This document shows, piece by piece, positions 1-9,169 of a stretch of 64,000 nt of DNA. Both the position numbers and the translations under genes were made by a program. Positions within the stretch are counted from its first letter, which is position 1; the number at the start of each line of letters is the position of its first letter. Source of the stretch: Deinococcus alpinitundrae (GTDB lineage Bacteria; Deinococcota; Deinococci; Deinococcales; Deinococcaceae); assembly GCF_009982895.1 (NCBI RefSeq), contig NZ_WXZL01000007.1, positions 124,001-188,000 on the forward strand, read 5' to 3'. The notes under the pieces are model-generated. The model saw nothing but the letters and a program-made list of their open reading frames with translations, did no database searches and had not been told where the DNA came from.

Positions 1-311
1 TGCAGCAGCGCGCGGGTCACGGCACGAAAGAGGCACAGCCAGCGTGAATACACCAGCACGACGGCAGTATCGGCCTGTTCGGCGCGAATCTTCAGTGTGT
101 CCGCATTGTTGCCATCCAGAATCCAGCGCTCCGGCGCAGTGGCGGCCTGCATCTGGGCTTGCCAGATTGCTTGCTCAGGCCTGACCCAGCCTAGGAACCA
201 GTACAGATCGTCAAGGTAAATGAGCGGCGGCCCTGTCGTCTGCGCAAGCCGCTGAGCGAAAGTGCTTTTGCCCGCGCCGGGGCTGCCGAGAACCATCACC
301 CGCCGCATCAT
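1..311 (-). CDS. P-loop kinase, adenylate-kinase/FlaR-like (3' end outside window)
   Basis: The reverse strand reads from an ATG at 311 (a second ATG follows directly) through the left edge, giving about 103 residues without a stop. A Walker A motif GSPGAGKST lies near residues 9-17, and a DGN motif about 60 residues later is typical of the small nucleoside/adenylate-kinase-like P-loop proteins often annotated as topology modulation protein FlaR. The family binds ATP and probably phosphorylates a small substrate, but the substrate is not known. It is divergent from pyrE with only 34 bases between the starts, so their promoters overlap. The C-terminus is cut by the window edge. Confidence 0.75.
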   Translation of the reverse strand, partial: MMRRVMVLGSPGAGKSTFAQRLAQTTGPPLIYLDDLYWFLGWVRPEQAIWQAQMQAATAPERWILDGNNADTLKIRAEQADTAVVLVYSRWLCLFRAVTRALL

Positions 312-333
312 CGGTACCACTCTACCGCCCGGC

Positions 334-339
334 TATACT
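334..339 (+). promoter_or_regulatory. -10 box of pyrE (TATACT)
   Basis: TATACT ends 6 bases before the ATG at 346, so the transcript would begin at or next to the start codon (leaderless). No Shine-Dalgarno sequence is present. This is the pattern seen for many genes in this window. Confidence 0.6.
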
Positions 340-345
340 CCCCCC

Positions 346-927
346 ATGTCCGAATCCTCTCCCCCACCCGACGTGCTGGCGCTCTACAAGGAAGCCGGGG
401 CGCTGCACGAGGGCCGGTTCCTGCTGGCGTCGGGGCGGCACTCGCCGTACTTCCTGCAATCGACCACCCTGCTGCAATACCCCCAGCACACCGCCCGGCT
501 CGGCGCGGTGCTGGCCGAGAAGTTGCGCGCCGCCCACCCGACGCCCGATTTCGTCATCGGCCCGGCGATGGGCGGCGTGGTGCTGGCCTACGAGGTCGCC
601 AAGCAACTCGGCACACGGGCGCTGTTCGCCGAGAAGGACGGACAGGGCGGCATGAAGATCCGCGAGGCCTTCAGCGTCACGCCGGGGCAGACGTTCGTGG
701 CGGTCGAGGACGTGCTGACCACCGGCGGCAGCGTGCTGAAGGCGGTGCGGGCCGCCGAGAGCTACGGCGCGACCTGCCTGGGCCTGGCCTGCATCGTGGA
801 CCGCCGCAAGGCGGTGGGGCCGCTGGAACGCTACCCGCTGACCTCGCTGCTGCACCTGTACTTCGAGACCTATCCGCCTGACGACGTGCCCGCGTGGCTG
901 GCTGAGCGAGAGTTGCAGGAGATCTAG
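346..927 (+). CDS. pyrE: Orotate phosphoribosyltransferase
   Basis: Joins orotate to PRPP to make orotidine monophosphate in pyrimidine synthesis; cytosolic. The 193-residue product has the family's usual length. The PRPP-binding loop VEDVLTTGGS is near residue 123, preceded by the flexible-loop segment FAEKDG and an early SGRHSPYFLQ segment typical of PyrE. I start at ATG 346 rather than the in-frame upstream codon at 262 because the -10 box lies at 334-339 and the upstream part overlaps the divergent kinase gene. The gene ends with TAG. Confidence 0.93.
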   Translation: MSESSPPPDVLALYKEAGALHEGRFLLASGRHSPYFLQSTTLLQYPQHTARLGAVLAEKLRAAHPTPDFVIGPAMGGVVLAYEVAKQLGTRALFAEKDGQGGMKIREAFSVTPGQTFVAVEDVLTTGGSVLKAVRAAESYGATCLGLACIVDRRKAVGPLERYPLTSLLHLYFETYPPDDVPAWLAERELQEI

Positions 928-983
928 CCATCCGCCCGTGCAGGCTCCACCTTTGTGGGGACGCCTGCTCCCGCGCGGTCCTC

Positions 984-989
984 TAAGCT
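984..989 (+). promoter_or_regulatory. -10 box of the sensor kinase operon (TAAGCT)
   Basis: TAAGCT ends 6 bases before the ATG at 996; there is no ribosome binding site, consistent with a leaderless transcript for the three-gene signalling operon. Confidence 0.5.
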
Positions 990-995
990 GGGTGC

Positions 996-2714
996 ATGGG
1001 CAGGGTCGGGGCACACACGCGGGCGAGCGGCTACTTCTCTGAGCTGTTCGGGGCCGCCACCTACCGCCATCTGCTGTACTTCGTGTTGGCGGCGCTGCTG
1101 AGCGTCGTCACCGCGCTGGCACTGGCGGCAGCGGTCCTGGGCGCGGCCCTCTCGCCGCTGCTGCTGGGCGTGCCGCTGCTGCTCTTGGGCGGCTGGGCGC
1201 TGGGCGGGCTGGCCAACCTCGACCGCGCCCTCGGCAGCGCCCTGCTGAACGTGAACCTCAGCCGCGCCGCGCCGACCCGCCCGCCGAGGGGGTGGCCCTG
1301 GCTGCGCGCTCGCCTGACCGAGGCCAACACCTACAAGGTGCTGCTCTACAGCGTGCTGAAACTGCCGTTCGCGGTGTTCAGCAGCCTCTGGGTGGGCGGG
1401 ACGCTGCTGGGCGGGCTGGGCCTGATGGCGCTGCCCGCCGCGCTGCATTTCTTTCCCGCACTCAACCTGCCGCTGGCGCTGGGCGATCAGGTCTACGGGC
1501 TGAACCGCACTTCACTGCTGCTGCTGGCCCTTTGCGGCTTTTTCGTGGTGATGCTGGGCGTCAGCAGCCTCAATTTGCTGGCCCGCGCCTGGATGGTCGT
1601 CAGTTACGGTCTGCTGACCGAGTACGGCGAGCACGCCTCGGCGGTGCGCGAGGTGGCGGCGTTGCGGGCGGGCGCGGCCACCGTCGCCTTTGCGGGCAGC
1701 CTGGAAGAAACGCTGGGCGAGTTGCTGCGGCTCTCGCTGAGCGCCACCTCGGCCCAGAGGGCGCGCATCACGGTGAGTCGGGGCACGGCAGAATCGGTCA
1801 CGGCGGCGCTGGGCGACTGGCCTGCCGGGCTGCCGAACGAGCAGGCCAGTGACCCGCCGCTGAGCGGACGCGACACGCTGAGCCGCATCGGCGGCCAGCA
1901 GGTGCTGTCGCTGGCCGTCTCCGCGCGCGGCGAGGTGCTGGGTACGCTGCAGGCCGTCTACGACGCGCCGCCGGGCAGCCGCGAAATTCAGTTCTGGGCC
2001 GCCGTGACCGATCAGGCGGCCAGCGCCGCCGACACCGCCCGCCTCATCGATCAGGCCCAGATGCAGGGCGGCGAGCAGGAACGCGTCCGGCTGGCCCGCG
2101 AGCTGCACGACAGCGTGGCCCAGGCGCTCTACGGGGTGTCGCTGGCCGCCCGCAGCGCCCGCGCGCTGATCGACAAGAACCCGCTGCGGGCCGCCGAGAG
2201 CCTCGACTTTGCCGTGAACCTCGCTGACGGAGCCAGCGCCGAGATGCGCGCCCTGCTGTTCGCCCTGCGCCCCGACGCGCTGGAGGAGGGTGGCCTGGTT
2301 CCGGCCTTATCTCGCCTCACCGAGATGCTGCGGCTGCGCTACCAGCTCGCGGTGCAGTTCGACGCGCCCGCTGAGCCTCCGCTGAGCAGCGAGATCAAGG
2401 GCACGCTCTACCGGGTGGCCCAGGAAGCGACCCACAACGCCGTCAAGCATGCCCGCGCCGGGCAGCTCAGCTTGAGTCTGCTGCCCGGCAGCGCAGGCTG
2501 GATACTGCAAGTCCGTGACGACGGCCAGGGCTTTGATCCGGCCCAGACCCGGCCCGGCAGCCTGGGCCTCAAAAGCATGCGCGAGCGCGCGGCGCTGATT
2601 AGCGCACACCTGACGCTGGAGAGCGCCCCCGGCGCAGGCACCACCCTGACGTTGCGGGTGGGCGCACCAGCCGAACGGCCCCCGGCCCCCAGCCGCGCAT
2701 CGGTGCAGGCATGA
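996..2714 (+). CDS. Membrane sensor histidine kinase, NarL/LiaS-type
   Basis: Predicted inner-membrane kinase of 572 residues. The N-terminal 200 residues hold several hydrophobic helices (about 25-60, 110-150 and 165-190). A GAF-like linker follows. The HisKA_3 dimerisation box ELHDS puts the phospho-accepting histidine at about His371. The GHKL ATPase domain shows the N box EATHNAVKHA, the G1 box DDGQGFDP and the G2 box GLKSMRERA. It should phosphorylate the response regulator at 3640-4305. The stop overlaps the next start by 4 bases, so the genes are translationally coupled. The signal sensed cannot be read from the sequence. Confidence 0.9.
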   Translation: MGRVGAHTRASGYFSELFGAATYRHLLYFVLAALLSVVTALALAAAVLGAALSPLLLGVPLLLLGGWALGGLANLDRALGSALLNVNLSRAAPTRPPRGWPWLRARLTEANTYKVLLYSVLKLPFAVFSSLWVGGTLLGGLGLMALPAALHFFPALNLPLALGDQVYGLNRTSLLLLALCGFFVVMLGVSSLNLLARAWMVVSYGLLTEYGEHASAVREVAALRAGAATVAFAGSLEETLGELLRLSLSATSAQRARITVSRGTAESVTAALGDWPAGLPNEQASDPPLSGRDTLSRIGGQQVLSLAVSARGEVLGTLQAVYDAPPGSREIQFWAAVTDQAASAADTARLIDQAQMQGGEQERVRLARELHDSVAQALYGVSLAARSARALIDKNPLRAAESLDFAVNLADGASAEMRALLFALRPDALEEGGLVPALSRLTEMLRLRYQLAVQFDAPAEPPLSSEIKGTLYRVAQEATHNAVKHARAGQLSLSLLPGSAGWILQVRDDGQGFDPAQTRPGSLGLKSMRERAALISAHLTLESAPGAGTTLTLRVGAPAERPPAPSRASVQA

Positions 2715-3643
2715 CGCCGCCGCGCAGCTCACCGTTTCCGCACTGGTCGCTGCCAGCGGCCTTGCTGCGGGTGTCGGTCACGCTGGGCATCCTGACGGTG
2801 CTGGGGGGGCTGTTCATCGCCAGCTTGCAGCGCCACGATCTCAGCCTCCTGAGCGCCCAGTCCTCGCGCGTTCAGCAGCCGCTGACCGGCGTGCGGCGGC
2901 TGAGTCTGACCCTACCGCCAGACCTCAGCCACAGCTTGAAGCTGGTGAGCAGCAGCGTGCCGGGCCTCAGCGCCCAGCTCAGCGCCAGCCGCCAGGACGA
3001 ACTGCGGCTCAAGCCAGCGCCGCCGCTTTCCGAGGACACTTCCTCCGGCAACAATCCGACCCGTGATCTGGCCCTGACCCTCAGCCGCCATCTGCGCGCC
3101 TGGCCGCTGGTGCTTCAGCTCGACGCCCACAGCGGCCTGCCCGGCACGCTGCGCCTGGCCTTGCCCCGGCGCGTTGCCCTGACCCTGGACCTCCAGCACC
3201 CGGCGGACGACAGCGACCTCGATCTGCGGGAGCTGAACATCGAGCAATTGACGTTCGTCGGCGACAACGGAGCGCTACGGGCCAGCCTGCCGCAGCACGG
3301 CACGCCGCAGCTCGATGTTCGCAGCACCGGGGGCGGCCTGGACTTGACGCTGCCGCCGGGCGACGCCCGCACCACGCTGGACGCCACCAGCGAGAGCGGC
3401 AACATCACCCTCAACGTGCCGCCCTCGGCACAGATCAATCTCACGGTCACGCTTAGCGGCCCGTCCTCTCCCGCCGACCTGACGCTGCCTGCCAGCTTCC
3501 GAGCTGTCCCAGCTCAGAACCGCCAGGCCCGCCGCTATCTTCAGACGGGCCAGCCTGGCGGCCCTGTCCTCACCGCCCGCCTCGAACTCGCAGGCGGCTC
3601 CCTGAACGTCAACGCGCTGAATACCACTGGAGTGTCACCATGA
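2711..3643 (+). CDS. Membrane-anchored beta-repeat (toastrack-like) protein
   Basis: 310 residues with one N-terminal membrane helix (about 14-36) and a large outside domain made of short repeated beta strands, including runs such as GGGLDLTLPPGDA and SGNITLNVPP. This resembles the DUF4097/LiaF C-terminal toastrack fold, though similarity is by pattern only. It sits between a histidine kinase and its response regulator and overlaps both by 4 bases. By analogy with LiaFSR systems it may be an accessory or inhibitory partner of the kinase at the cell surface. No enzyme motif is visible. Confidence 0.7.
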   Translation: MTPPRSSPFPHWSLPAALLRVSVTLGILTVLGGLFIASLQRHDLSLLSAQSSRVQQPLTGVRRLSLTLPPDLSHSLKLVSSSVPGLSAQLSASRQDELRLKPAPPLSEDTSSGNNPTRDLALTLSRHLRAWPLVLQLDAHSGLPGTLRLALPRRVALTLDLQHPADDSDLDLRELNIEQLTFVGDNGALRASLPQHGTPQLDVRSTGGGLDLTLPPGDARTTLDATSESGNITLNVPPSAQINLTVTLSGPSSPADLTLPASFRAVPAQNRQARRYLQTGQPGGPVLTARLELAGGSLNVNALNTTGVSP

Positions 3644-4305
3644 CCACACCTGAGCCTGCCCCGATTGAGCCTGCCCCGATTCGCCTGCTGCTGGTCGACG
3701 ACCACGACGTGGTGCGCCAGGGGCTGAAGATGTTTCTCTCGCTCGACGACGCGCTGGAGATCGTTGGTGAGGCCCGCAACGGCCAGGAAGCGGTGGAGCA
3801 GTCCGCCCGGCTTTGCCCCGACGTGGTCATCATGGACCTGATGATGCCGGTGATGGGCGGCGTGGAAGCCACCCGGCGGATTCGCGCCGCCCAGCCGGAC
3901 GTGGAGGTGCTGGCCCTCACCAGCGCCCTGGAAGAGCACAACGTCAACGCCGCCATTCAGGCCGGAGCCACCGGCTACCTGCTCAAGGACGCGTCCAGCG
4001 AGATGCTGCTCACGGCCATTCACCACGCCTCCAGGGGCGAGGTCTACCTGCACCCCGAGGCAGCCACCCGGCTGGTGCGTGACTTTCGTACGCCCGAGAT
4101 GCGTGAGCACCTGACGGCACGCGAAGTGCTGATCTTGCAGCTTATCGCGCGCGGCCACAGCAACCGCCGCATGGCCGATGAGCTGGGCGTGGGTGAACCC
4201 ACCGTCAAGACCCACGTGTCGCGCATTCTGAGCAAACTGGAGCTGGAAAGCCGCACCCAGGCCGCACTCTATGCGCTGAAAGCGGGACTGGCGACGCTGG
4301 CATGA
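3640..4305 (+). CDS. NarL/LuxR-family response regulator
   Basis: 221 residues. An N-terminal receiver domain has the acidic pair VDDHD and the phospho-acceptor Asp66 in VVIMDLMMP. A C-terminal LuxR helix-turn-helix (about 155-215) contains LTAREVLILQLIARGHSNRR and VKTHVSRILSKL. It is the likely partner of the kinase at 996-2714 and a DNA-binding regulator, perhaps of its own operon. The start codon overlaps the stop of the preceding gene. Confidence 0.93.
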   Translation: MTTPEPAPIEPAPIRLLLVDDHDVVRQGLKMFLSLDDALEIVGEARNGQEAVEQSARLCPDVVIMDLMMPVMGGVEATRRIRAAQPDVEVLALTSALEEHNVNAAIQAGATGYLLKDASSEMLLTAIHHASRGEVYLHPEAATRLVRDFRTPEMREHLTAREVLILQLIARGHSNRRMADELGVGEPTVKTHVSRILSKLELESRTQAALYALKAGLATLA

Positions 4306-4337
4306 GGAGCGCGCTACTCGACCACCGCCGGGTCTGG

Positions 4338-4343
4338 TAAAAT
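4338..4343 (+). promoter_or_regulatory. -10 box of the lipoprotein gene (TAAAAT)
   Basis: TAAAAT ends 3 bases before ATG 4347, which begins a typical signal peptide. This supports 4347 as the original start even though the reading frame is broken further on. Confidence 0.45.
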
Positions 4344-4346
4344 TTC

Positions 4347-5134
4347 ATGGTGATTTCATCTTCCTCAAATTTCGCTCGATTCCTCGCCGCCCTGAGCCTG
4401 CCCTGCTGCTGGCGGCCTGTCAGGGGAACCAAGGGGGCACCCACGCCGGGTCTCTACAACGTCAGCGTCACCCTGGTCATGCTCAACCCCTCGGCCAAGA
4501 CCACCGCTCAGGTGTATCTGCCCTGGACGGCACGGGCAGCATGCAGGCGGTCGACGCGGACAGCGTGCTCTCGACGGGAGCCGGCGCCAGCAGCGGCAGC
4601 TTCAGCCTGACGTTGCCTGCCACCCTGACGGACAGTGATCTCGGCTCACTGAGTGACGCCGACCTGGACCTCAGCAGCGCCAACTGCGCGGGAGCCCTTA
4701 AGATCAGCAATCAGGCTGCCCGGACCACGGTGGTCGATTTCAAGCTGCTCACGGCCACCGGGAGCCGCTTCGCCGCGCCGATCGAGGTGCAGGTCAATGT
4801 CAACCCGGACGGAAGTGGCCAGTACACAGAAACCGACACGTTGCTGATCTACTCGGATTCGGCCACCCAGGTCAGCGGCGAGCAGCAATGCATCAACAAC
4901 GGCTCCACGCTGATCTCGACCTACACCATCAACATCAAGGCAGGCTACAACGTCATCAACCAGACGCTGGTCCTGAACTCGGACGGAAGCGGAACGACCA
5001 ACTCAACCATCCGCTTCGCCAACGGCAAGTCGCCACTGCGCTGGGCTGCCGATCCCGCATCGGCCACGCCGCTGAGCCTCAAGGCGAGTGCCCTCAGCAC
5101 GCTGACACCGCAGATCAAACAGCTGTTTCACTGA
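4347..5134 (+). pseudogene. Frameshifted secreted lipoprotein gene
   Basis: The product is recognisable only by switching frames. From ATG 4347 a signal peptide start ends with FLAALSL (to about 4400). One frame over, the lipobox LLLAACQGN is read at about 4403-4429. The first frame then gives a credible strand segment YNVSVTLVMLNPSAKTTAQVY (about 4453-4518). From about 4526 the second frame runs to the stop at 5134 with a 197-residue beta-rich domain including VVDFKLLTATG and VQVNVNPDGSGQYT. At least three single-base frame changes are needed. This is either decay or base-calling error. The intact product would be a roughly 260-residue surface lipoprotein of unknown role. Confidence 0.65.
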
Positions 5135-5188
5135 TTTTTACAGCGCTCATCCCCTTTGGGCGGCCTTCCCCGGCTGCCCTTTTCGGGT

Positions 5189-6382
5189 TCAGGGCACCTG
5201 CGTTTCCCGACGCTCGGCGTCGAGCAGTGCACCGCCCAGCCGCTCGAAGGCTTCGGCGTCGGTGGGCGGGTGGGTCAGGCCCGCGCGGGCGTCGCGCAGC
5301 AAGCGCTCGAACGGGAGTTGGGGCGCGAGCGCCGCGCCACCCACCACGCGGGCCGCCTGATCGGCGGCGCTTACGGCGGCATTGGTACACAGCGCCTTGG
5401 CGACGGCCAGCAGCGGCAATCGGGCGGCGCTGGGGTCAGCCTCAAACTGCCGGGTGGCCTCGTGCAGCAGGGCGCGGGCGGCGGCGAGTTCGGCGCTGAT
5501 TCGCCCGGTCGCCTCGCGCACACGCGGCAGGCTGGAGAGCGGCTGGCCCAGCGCGGTGGGTACCCGCTCGCGGGTATAGGTGATAAGAGCCGTCAGGGTC
5601 GCCGTGCCCACGCCCAGGTAGGTTCCGGCCAGCGCCGTCCAGAACCAGGCCGGGTGGGCCGGGTGCTGCGGCTGGGGCGGTACCACGTCGCCGCCCTCGA
5701 TCCGTACACGGTCCAGGAAAATATCCTGCGAACCGCTGCCGCGCAGAGAGAGCGAGCCGCCCCAGGTGGTTTCGATGCCTATGCCCGGCGCCGACAGATC
5801 GATCAGCGTGCGGGCGATCTGGTCGTCGGGGGTGCGGGCCGTGACGAGCGCGAAGTCGAGCGCCCGCGCCCCGGTGGCCCAGGTCTTGTGGCCGCTGAGC
5901 AGAAATCCGCCTCCGTCCGGCGTGAGCTTCGTTTGTGGCAAGCCGCCGCGCGAGGGCGAACCCAGGCCCGGCTCGCTGGCCACCGCGTTGATGAGGGAAC
6001 CCCGGCGGACAGCGGCCCGGCCCACCTTCAGCAGCAGGTGCGGCGGCAGGCTGCTGGCGGCAAAGGCGCTGCCCAACACCTGCCCGGTCATGGCCAGCAC
6101 CAGCGCCAGCGACGCGCCCGCCGCGCCTAGCCGCTCCTGCGCCCAGGCGAATTCACTCAAGGTCGCGCCCAGGCCCCCCAGCGTCTCGTCACCGAGCTGA
6201 GAAGGCACACACAGCGCCGCGTAGCCGCTGGCCTTCAAGGCGGCGGCAGCCTCAGGCGTCACATCCTGGGCGGCCTCGCACCCGGCAAGGTGGGTGGTGA
6301 TGGCCTGCACGGCGCGGGTGGTCAGGCGCTGCACCTCGGGGCGCGGCCCGGCGGAGGCGGGCGAATCGGGGAAGTCCGGCAC
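5189..6382 (-). CDS. Acyl-CoA dehydrogenase family protein
   Basis: Flavoprotein of the acyl-CoA dehydrogenase superfamily, about 397 residues from GTG 6382. Visible family features are the central segment GHKTWATGARALDFALVTA with the substrate/FAD-binding beta domain, GGSLSLRGSGSQDIFLDRVRI, and the C-terminal helical bundle. I cannot see an unambiguous catalytic glutamate, so it may be a diverged member. I prefer GTG 6382 to the ATG at 6448 because a TAGGCT box lies 7 bases upstream. It is transcribed alone. Confidence 0.82.
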   Translation of the reverse strand: MPDFPDSPASAGPRPEVQRLTTRAVQAITTHLAGCEAAQDVTPEAAAALKASGYAALCVPSQLGDETLGGLGATLSEFAWAQERLGAAGASLALVLAMTGQVLGSAFAASSLPPHLLLKVGRAAVRRGSLINAVASEPGLGSPSRGGLPQTKLTPDGGGFLLSGHKTWATGARALDFALVTARTPDDQIARTLIDLSAPGIGIETTWGGSLSLRGSGSQDIFLDRVRIEGGDVVPPQPQHPAHPAWFWTALAGTYLGVGTATLTALITYTRERVPTALGQPLSSLPRVREATGRISAELAAARALLHEATRQFEADPSAARLPLLAVAKALCTNAAVSAADQAARVVGGAALAPQLPFERLLRDARAGLTHPPTDAEAFERLGGALLDAERRETQVP

Positions 6383-6389
6383 GCCGGTC

Positions 6390-6395
6390 AGCCTA
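6390..6395 (-). promoter_or_regulatory. -10 box of the acyl-CoA dehydrogenase gene (TAGGCT)
   Basis: On the reverse strand TAGGCT lies 7 bases before GTG 6382, the usual leaderless spacing in this window; it decides the start choice. Confidence 0.45.
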
Positions 6396-7509
6396 GAGCA
6401 TCCGGGCAGGCGAGAACGGACCGAATCGCTCCTTTCCAGGCGGCTCAAGGTTCATCTTCCTTGGGCCGACGCGAACGGCTTTGCACTGGGAGTGCTGGAG
6501 AACGCTGACCGATCCCGCGCAGGTCGACTTGGGACGGTCATGCTGTGCCGACCGACCCTGGGCGTCCTTCCAGAATCCCCAGCCGTTGATAGCCTTACGT
6601 AGCACAGAGTTGCCAGCACCCGAGGGTGAAGTGCAGGGCAGCGGCGCATTCAGTCGCAGTAAGCCGTCTTGCCGAATCAGCGACCCCGTATCCAGAAACT
6701 GCTGGATTTCCGTCTCCAGACCCAGCTACAGACTTGGTCGGTCCAGAAAAGTGCTGCCAGGTTGCAGAGTCCAAATGCCCGTCTCAGGTTGGTAGATCAT
6801 GTGGGAGCGGGCCGCTTTTACTTTGCCCCAGAACTCAATTTCGCTGGGTGGCACCGATTCTGGCCGGGGTTCAGAGAAAGGCAGCACCATCTCGCCGCTC
6901 AGCATTTGACGCTCCAACTCGGTGATGGGGCCCAACTGAGCAAACAGGTCGAGGGCGTCTTCAAATTCCAGCCCTCTATACTTGGCGTGAAAGGCCAGGA
7001 CGGCAGGCATTTTCTCGGTCCTGGTCCTGACTTGCTCAGCTTGCTGGCGCTGCTGCGTTCGCACTCTGAGTTCGCTGAGCGCCTGCTCAAACCGGCCCGC
7101 TCGCCACACCGCCGCGTCAAACAGCAGGGCCAGATCGCCCGCGAAGGGCTGCGGCTGAGTTAGGGTCATTTCCAGGCGCAGCACCTCGCGCTCCTGGGGC
7201 TTGCCATTTTTGTGTTCGTCCAGCAGCACCCAGGCCCGGCCATTGGTTAGGACGGCCCAGCGTCACCACCATGCCTTTGATTTCCAGCGCGAAGGCCTCA
7301 CCCGCCCTCACCAGAAAGTCCGGACGCCTGCCGCCGTTAGTTTCTTCCGGCACCACCTCGGTAGGATTCCAGCTGTCAAAGCCGCCCGCTTGCAAAAAAC
7401 GCTAAACGACAGCTTGCCGCACCAGCGCCTCACTCAGCTGCGGGGCCACCTGGACATGTGCCAGCACCGCTTGCACGGTGGCCTGAAGATGTGGGTTTGG
7501 GGAGGGCAT
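6393..7509 (-). pseudogene. Decayed PD-(D/E)XK (HsdR-N-like) plus DUF4357 protein
   Basis: Reading the reverse strand from ATG 7509 gives MPSPNPHLQATVQAVL, an in-frame TAG near 7402, then FLQAGGFDSWNPTE and the nuclease-like core GRRPDFLV and ALEIKGM. A frame change near 7255 continues with AVLTNGRAWVLLDEHKNGK, a pattern typical of type I restriction-subunit N-terminal domains. After RPSL another TAG (6726-6728) interrupts, and the same frame goes on with SPSGAGNSVLRKAINGWGFW, the hallmark of DUF4357, near 6620-6565. Two amber stops and one frameshift make a functional product unlikely. The intact protein would have been about 320 residues. The exact 3' end is unclear. Confidence 0.7.
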
Positions 7510-7540
7510 CTGCCCTGAGTTGAGCAAGACGCTCCGCGCT

Positions 7541-9094
7541 TCATTTTGCCAGCGTACTTCCGGTCATCATCAAGCCGAGCTGCGTCTCGGTGGCTTGGTC
7601 GGCCATCACCTCGCCAACCACCTTGCCCTCGTACATCACCAGAATGCGGTCAGACAGGTTCATGACCTCGCCCAGGTCAGCGCTGATCAGCAGCACGGCC
7701 AGCCCCTTGTCACGGGCCTGCACGATCTGGGCGTGAATGAACTCGATGGCCCCGATGTCCACCCCGCGTGTCGGTTGGCTGGCCACCAGAATCTTGGGGT
7801 TCTTGCGCATCTCGCGGGCCACGATGATCTTCTGGGCGTTGCCGCCGGAGTAGCGCCCCGCTTGCAAGGCCGCCGAGCGCGGGCGCACGTCGTAGGCTTC
7901 GCTGAGTTCACGGGCATTTTGCTCGATCAGATCGAGGTTGAGGAGGCCCAGCGGCCCGGCGAAGGGTTTCTGGTCCTGCTCACCCAGAATGAAATTCTCG
8001 GCGGTGGTCATCTCCAGCACCAGCCCGCGCTCGTTGCGGTCTTCCGGCACGTGCGACACGCCCGCCTGCCCCACCGCCTTGGCGCCGTGGGCGCTCACGC
8101 CGTCGTAGGTGATCTTGCCGCTCTGCGGCTGAATCAGGCCGGTGATGGCCTCGACGAGCTGGCTCTGACCGTTGCCCTCCACTCCCGCGATGCCCACGAT
8201 CTCGCCCCGGCGCACCTGAAACGACACATGGTCGACGACGTTCTTGCGGTTCTCGTTGACGACCACCACATCACTGACCTCCAGCGCCACCTCGCCGGGC
8301 TGGGCCGGTTCCTTGTCGACCTTCATGACCACCTCGCGCCCCACCATCATGTTCGCCAGGGTTTCGGTGGTGGCTCCGCGCGCCGGAATGGTGCCGATCA
8401 TCTTGCCGTCGCGAATCACCGAGATGGTATCGGAGATGTGCAAGACCTCGTGGAGCTTATGCGAGATGAACACCACGCTGTTGCCCGCCGCCGCGTACTG
8501 GCCCTTGAGAAAGGCGAACAGTTCGTCGGTTTCCGAAGGGGTCAGCACCGCTGTCGGCTCGTCGAGAATCAGGATGCGCGCGCCCCGGTAGAGCGTCTTG
8601 AGAATCTCGACTTTCTGCTGCATGCCCACCGGCAGATCCTCGATACGGGCGTCGGGGTCGAGGCCGAAGTTGAACTGCTTGATAAGTGCGGCCACCTTGC
8701 GGCGCGCCCCGGCGTAGTCGATGGCCCCGCCCCGGGTGGGTTCGCTGCCCAGAATGACGTTCTCGGTGACGGTCAGCGGCTCGACCAGCATGAAGTGCTG
8801 AAACACCATCCCGATGCCGAGCTTGATGGCGTCGGCGGGGTCCTTGAGGTTGACCACCTGTCCGTCCACCACGATCTCGCCGGAGGTGGGCGGCTGCGCG
8901 CCGTAGACGATCTTCACCAGAGTCGACTTGCCCGCGCCGTTCTCGCCGCACAGGGCGTGGACGCTGCCCCACTTGACTTCCATGGAGATGTTGTCGTTGG
9001 CCAGCACCAGTGGAAAGCGCTTGGTGATGTTTCGCAGCTCCAGGGCGTAGGGCGAGCGGTGTTCGTGGGTGAGGTTGGCGGCGCGCTGGGTCAT
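7541..9094 (-). CDS. ABC transporter ATPase with two ATP-binding domains, nucleoside/simple-sugar uptake type
   Basis: 517 residues with tandem ABC domains. Domain 1 has Walker [10 protein letters not shown] (about residue 54), signature [11 protein letters not shown] and Walker [11 protein letters not shown]. Domain 2 has a degenerate Walker [10 protein letters not shown], signature YSGGNAQK and a switch-like SQPTRGVD. This layout matches YufO/NupA/RbsA-type ATPases that power uptake of nucleosides or sugars with a BmpA-like binding protein. The permease and binding-protein genes are not beside it. A TAGACT box 6 bases upstream of ATG 9094 supports the start. Confidence 0.9.
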   Translation of the reverse strand: MTQRAANLTHEHRSPYALELRNITKRFPLVLANDNISMEVKWGSVHALCGENGAGKSTLVKIVYGAQPPTSGEIVVDGQVVNLKDPADAIKLGIGMVFQHFMLVEPLTVTENVILGSEPTRGGAIDYAGARRKVAALIKQFNFGLDPDARIEDLPVGMQQKVEILKTLYRGARILILDEPTAVLTPSETDELFAFLKGQYAAAGNSVVFISHKLHEVLHISDTISVIRDGKMIGTIPARGATTETLANMMVGREVVMKVDKEPAQPGEVALEVSDVVVVNENRKNVVDHVSFQVRRGEIVGIAGVEGNGQSQLVEAITGLIQPQSGKITYDGVSAHGAKAVGQAGVSHVPEDRNERGLVLEMTTAENFILGEQDQKPFAGPLGLLNLDLIEQNARELSEAYDVRPRSAALQAGRYSGGNAQKIIVAREMRKNPKILVASQPTRGVDIGAIEFIHAQIVQARDKGLAVLLISADLGEVMNLSDRILVMYEGKVVGEVMADQATETQLGLMMTGSTLAK

Positions 9095-9100
9095 GCAAGC

Positions 9101-9106
9101 AGTCTA
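9101..9106 (-). promoter_or_regulatory. -10 box of the ABC ATPase gene (TAGACT)
   Basis: TAGACT on the reverse strand, 6 bases before ATG 9094; no Shine-Dalgarno sequence. Confidence 0.5.
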
Positions 9107-9154
9107 GCGCCGGAGGATGAAGCCGCCCGTTGAGAGCAGGCGTTCTCGCACCGT

Positions 9155-9160
9155 TAAGAT
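9155..9160 (+). promoter_or_regulatory. -10 box of the PAP2 phosphatase gene (TAAGAT)
   Basis: TAAGAT ends 9 bases before ATG 9170. It is divergent from the ABC ATPase promoter about 50 bases away. Confidence 0.5.
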
Positions 9161-9169
9161 GAGTGGCAC

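Noticed and set aside
322..1014. Long reverse-strand open frame over pyrE
   Set aside because: Shadow frame of a GC-rich gene; low-complexity His/Arg-rich text and no promoter or SD.
7520..9133. 537-codon plus-strand frame opposite the ABC ATPase
   Set aside because: Mirror of a clear ABC ATPase; its translation is His/Val/Gly-rich shadow text.
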